From assembly GCA_003165095.1 (NCBI GenBank), contig PLSH01000233.1, forward strand, positions 9,867 through 26,353: DNA of 16,487 nt. The letters are read 5' to 3'. The position numbers and the translations under genes are program-made. Position 1 is the first letter of the stretch. Each line of letters opens with the position of its first letter. Below are positions 14,024 to 16,487 of this stretch, piece by piece. This DNA is from Acidobacteriaceae bacterium (GTDB lineage Bacteria; Acidobacteriota; Terriglobia; Terriglobales; Acidobacteriaceae). Below the pieces are notes generated by a model that worked only from the letters and a program-made list of their open reading frames with translations, did no database searches and was not told where the DNA came from.

Positions 14024-14227
14024 ATGGTGACTGAAAGATCGTTGGTTACACGCAAGGAAGAACGATTCGAAGGTTGGGGTTGTAGTGTGTGCGGCTGGGT
14101 ACATCCATCTCCCAGTATGTTTCCCGGGCAGTTCAAGCCGCGAGAAGACATGGAGGCTGCATTCCATCTCCACAGGTGTGAGCAAAACCAAATGCCCAGC
14201 AGCGCGCTCCTTCATCAGATGAACTAA
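14024..14227 (+). CDS. Small CxxC zinc-ribbon-like protein
   Basis: This 67-residue protein has CSVC (Cys20, Cys23) followed by GWVHPSP. After an acidic helix (REDMEAAF, 40-47) it has a His/Cys cluster HLHRC (His48, His50, Cys52). The arrangement of a CxxCGW knuckle with a distal His-x3-Cys is the one I recall from small uncharacterised Acidobacteria proteins of the type WxCxxCGW...F...HxC. That suggests a single zinc site. Function is unknown; candidates are a protein- or nucleic-acid-binding accessory. No strong Shine-Dalgarno precedes the ATG, and the frame is short, so the evidence is the motif alone. It stands by itself between a pseudogene and a TonB receptor. Confidence 0.5.
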   Translation: MVTERSLVTRKEERFEGWGCSVCGWVHPSPSMFPGQFKPREDMEAAFHLHRCEQNQMPSSALLHQMN

Positions 14228-14236
14228 TCCATGCGC

Positions 14237-14252
14237 GCCCGCCCTCGCGGGC
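14237..14252. terminator. GC-rich hairpin after the small CxxC gene
   Basis: GCCCGC (14237-14242), loop CCTC and GCGGGC (14247-14252) form a perfect 6-bp GC stem, starting 9 nt after the stop codon. Only a weak T-containing tract follows. It may terminate the small gene, and on the other strand lies beyond the end of the TonB receptor. Confidence 0.45.
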
Positions 14253-14376
14253 ACTGCATCTTTGCTGACACAGTGCCTTATAGGGGAGCGGCGTTGTGGA
14301 GTTCAGATACTTTATCTCGCAAATCTGAATTGCACGTCAACTTTGGAAAATTTGCGTTGACGAGCCTCGAAGAGGA

Positions 14377-16487
14377 TCAATAAATAATCTTCAAGCCGAA
14401 CTGGATGATGCGCGGCTCGAAGGTGCTTGTGATCTGCCCGCCGCCGTTGGGAACTCCGCCGGTAATGTTGCCCAAACCGACCGTCCCTCCCGTTCCAACG
14501 GCCTGGGTCGTTGTGCCTTGGGTTCCGCTGATGGTTCCCGGCAGGTAGAGGTTAGTGTGGTTGAACACGTTGTAGAACTCCGTGCGGAACTCCAGCTTCA
14601 GGCTCTCTACCGGCGTGTTGAACTTCTTGTTCAGTGCAAAGTCGGTCTGGTAGTAGGCCGGCGTGCGGCCGGGATTGCGGCTGGCATTGCCAAAGGGGCT
14701 TAGTACAGCTCCGTTGACGTCCTTGATCGGCGGCAGCACGAAGGCATTAAAGTTGATGTAGTTGACATAGCCGCTATTGGCAGCGCGGTTTCCTCGTCCC
14801 TGCGTGACAGCTTGGCCGGAAACACGGTTCGGTCGATACTCATTGGCCCCGCGGTAGGTCGCCGCGATCTGCGGTGACACCGCCTGTGCTCCATTGGGAC
14901 TGTAGGTGATGTTGAACGGCGTTCCGGCCTGCAGGGTATTGATCGCGCTGATCTGCCATCCGCCTACGATGTTGTCCAGCAACGGATTGGCGCTGGCCAA
15001 GAACTGGTGGCCGTGCCCGATCGGCAGCTCATAGACCAGGCTAGTGATGTTTGACAGCGGCAAGTTGTAGTCCGACTGCGCATAGTCGGCCTTGATGTTG
15101 TTGCCATCCTGCGGCGAGGGCGTGTTGCCTTCCAGCGACGCGCTGGCGTTATCCAGCGAATGCTCCCAGTTGAATGAATTGAGTAGGGTCAGGCCGCCCA
15201 CGAAGCGCTGCTCGTACTTGGCCTGTAGCGAGTTGAAGTTGGAGTAGAACTCGTTCAGCGCCTCGGTGATGTCCGAAGGCCAGCTCGCATAGGGCCGAGC
15301 GAATCCAAGCGATGGGTTCTTCTGGTTGGCGTTCAGGAAGCCCTGTAGCTTCAATCCACGGTTGCCCACGTACGCCAGGTCCAGTAGCGTGTTCTTGGAC
15401 AGGCTGCGCTGAATGCTCAGGAAGTAGCTCTCCACATAACTGTCCCGCGTGTTCTTGGGGATGTAGGTGATGTTGTCGGTGGCGGAGTTGAAGCTGGTCA
15501 CCAGGCCGCTGGGGTAACCTTGGTCGGCGGTGGCGTAGCATGACGGTGTCGTTGTGCCGGTCGCGATAATCTGTACGGGTAGCGGCGTGGAGCAGTGGTT
15601 GCTGGTGGTCGGCGCAATCTGGGTCACCGAGGCAAACTGCGCCTGCGGAGCGTTGATGCCCAGAATGTCGCCCGATCCGGCGCGGGTGTAATGGGCGTAG
15701 CTGATGCCGAGGCCGCCGCGCAACGCAGTCTTGGGATCGACTGCATAGGCGAATCCGACGCGCGGCCCAAAATCGCCGTAGTCGGGATTGACCAGCGTGT
15801 GGCCGTATGTTCCCGAGCCGGAGAATGTAGTAATTCCGTTGCCCGTCGTCGCGCCGGGAGTCGTCGTCAGCACAGTCTGGCTTACCGGGTCGAAGTTGGA
15901 GATGTTGCTATGCAGATCGGCATAGGGTGAACCGTACTCCCAGCGTAGCCCCAGGTTAAGTGTCAGGCTTGGGGTCACCTTCCAGTCGTCCTGCGCATAC
16001 AGGCTCTGTATGTTCTGCGTCAGGTGTGCCTCGTAAAAGTTGGCCAGCGAGTATTGACTGGTGGTGCCGAACAGAAAGTCTGCCCAGTAGGTGTCGGAGA
16101 CGGTCGATCCTCCGGCGTTCGAATAACCGCCCCCGTAGGTCCATGAGCCATATAGCGGGTTGTTGTCGTTCACAGCCATCCAAAGGTGCTCGAACTCCCA
16201 GCCGAACTTCAGCGAGTGTTGCCCCTCCACCCAGGTGTAGTTCACCTTGGGATTGATCAGTGCTGGGTCCTGCCACTGCGGGTTGGTGCTCTGTCGGCCA
16301 AATCCGGTGAAGCCGGAGATGCCCAGCGATGGCAGTCCGCCGGCCACCACGGCGTTGGTCGTCGGTAGCCCGGGAATAAAGTTGAATGCTGTGTTCCCGA
16401 TGGAGAGGTTGTACTTTCCGGCCTTGGTGCGGTCCAGACCCAGCCGTACGTCCACAATCCTCTTTGCTCCGAAGAAGCGGGTATAGC
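14377..16487 (-). CDS. Oar-like TonB-dependent receptor, C-terminal barrel (partial at right edge)
   Basis: The frame is open to the window edge: YTRFFGAKRI precedes the GTG at 16455, so the gene continues beyond 16487 and no start is visible. About 703 residues of an outer-membrane beta-barrel are present. Marks are LKFGWEFE, LYAQDDWKVTPSLTLNLGLRWEYG, FGPRVGFAYAVDPKTALRGG, LSKNTLLDLAYVGNRG, a GGWQISAI block and a C-terminal LEFRTEFYNVFNHTN...PRIIQFGLKIIY that ends in an aromatic residue as barrel proteins do. This pattern is typical of the Oar-like (OmpA-related) receptors with a carboxypeptidase-regulatory N-terminus that are expanded in Terriglobia. The N-terminal domain and plug lie outside the window. 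The ligand is unknown. It differs clearly from the receptor at 2570-5680, so it is not a duplicate of it. Confidence 0.9.
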   Translation of the reverse strand, partial: YTRFFGAKRIVDVRLGLDRTKAGKYNLSIGNTAFNFIPGLPTTNAVVAGGLPSLGISGFTGFGRQSTNPQWQDPALINPKVNYTWVEGQHSLKFGWEFEHLWMAVNDNNPLYGSWTYGGGYSNAGGSTVSDTYWADFLFGTTSQYSLANFYEAHLTQNIQSLYAQDDWKVTPSLTLNLGLRWEYGSPYADLHSNISNFDPVSQTVLTTTPGATTGNGITTFSGSGTYGHTLVNPDYGDFGPRVGFAYAVDPKTALRGGLGISYAHYTRAGSGDILGINAPQAQFASVTQIAPTTSNHCSTPLPVQIIATGTTTPSCYATADQGYPSGLVTSFNSATDNITYIPKNTRDSYVESYFLSIQRSLSKNTLLDLAYVGNRGLKLQGFLNANQKNPSLGFARPYASWPSDITEALNEFYSNFNSLQAKYEQRFVGGLTLLNSFNWEHSLDNASASLEGNTPSPQDGNNIKADYAQSDYNLPLSNITSLVYELPIGHGHQFLASANPLLDNIVGGWQISAINTLQAGTPFNITYSPNGAQAVSPQIAATYRGANEYRPNRVSGQAVTQGRGNRAANSGYVNYINFNAFVLPPIKDVNGAVLSPFGNASRNPGRTPAYYQTDFALNKKFNTPVESLKLEFRTEFYNVFNHTNLYLPGTISGTQGTTTQAVGTGGTVGLGNITGGVPNGGGQITSTFEPRIIQFGLKIIY

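Noticed and set aside
14377..16487. Possibility that the two TonB receptors are duplicates
   Set aside because: They share only general barrel features. The C-terminal motifs and the blocks before them differ, one being Xanthomonas/Caulobacter-type and the other Oar-like.
1..16487. CRISPR array, insertion sequence or transposase
   Set aside because: I saw no regularly spaced repeat series, transposase-like protein or terminal inverted repeats. The only long repeat is the TetR gene-end pair.

Overview
The window looks like chromosomal DNA of a soil Acidobacteriota, most likely class Terriglobia (Granulicella/Edaphobacter/Terriglobus-like). The grounds are two very large TonB-dependent receptors of the types expanded in that group (one with an N-terminal carboxypeptidase-regulatory-like domain, one Oar-like), a small CxxC protein of a kind I associate with these genomes, and moderately GC-rich coding. 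The taxonomic call is inference from gene content.

Left edge (1-1108): the 3' end of a probable nucleotidyltransferase (AbiEii-like) gene, then about 590 bp without a credible gene. This gap holds a perfect hairpin, short direct repeats and a detached tRNA 3' end (T arm, acceptor strand and CCA, 795-822) with no tRNA body upstream. That is the usual scar of an element integrated in a tRNA gene, so the DNA left of about 822 is probably the distal end of a genomic island and the DNA to the right is backbone.

Nutrient module (1109-8111): on the minus strand a TonB-dependent receptor is followed by an AppA-like histidine acid phosphatase (phytase type). Diverging from the receptor is a two-component pair, an OmpR/PhoB-type response regulator and a HAMP histidine kinase. 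The layout suggests sensing, outer-membrane import and periplasmic dephosphorylation of an organophosphate such as phytate. The kinase has no usable ATG/GTG/TTG near its first membrane helix and may start at ATT.

TetR/flavoprotein module (8265-10468): a TetR repressor diverges from two overlapping flavodoxin-fold reductases. The spacer carries three copies of a TTCTAC-N3-GTAGAA operator placed on the two opposing promoters, so the repressor probably controls itself and the reductases. A patatin-like phospholipase (10442-11341) converges on and overlaps the second flavoprotein.

Right part (11532-16487): a relic of the last 37 codons of a second TetR gene forms a direct repeat with the end of the intact tetR and abuts the stop codon of a type I phosphodiesterase/nucleotide pyrophosphatase-like gene that is broken by one frameshift. 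After a poorly coding stretch with one small CxxC protein, the window ends inside an Oar-like TonB-dependent receptor on the minus strand.

No rRNA, intact tRNA, CRISPR array, insertion sequence or transposase was seen.
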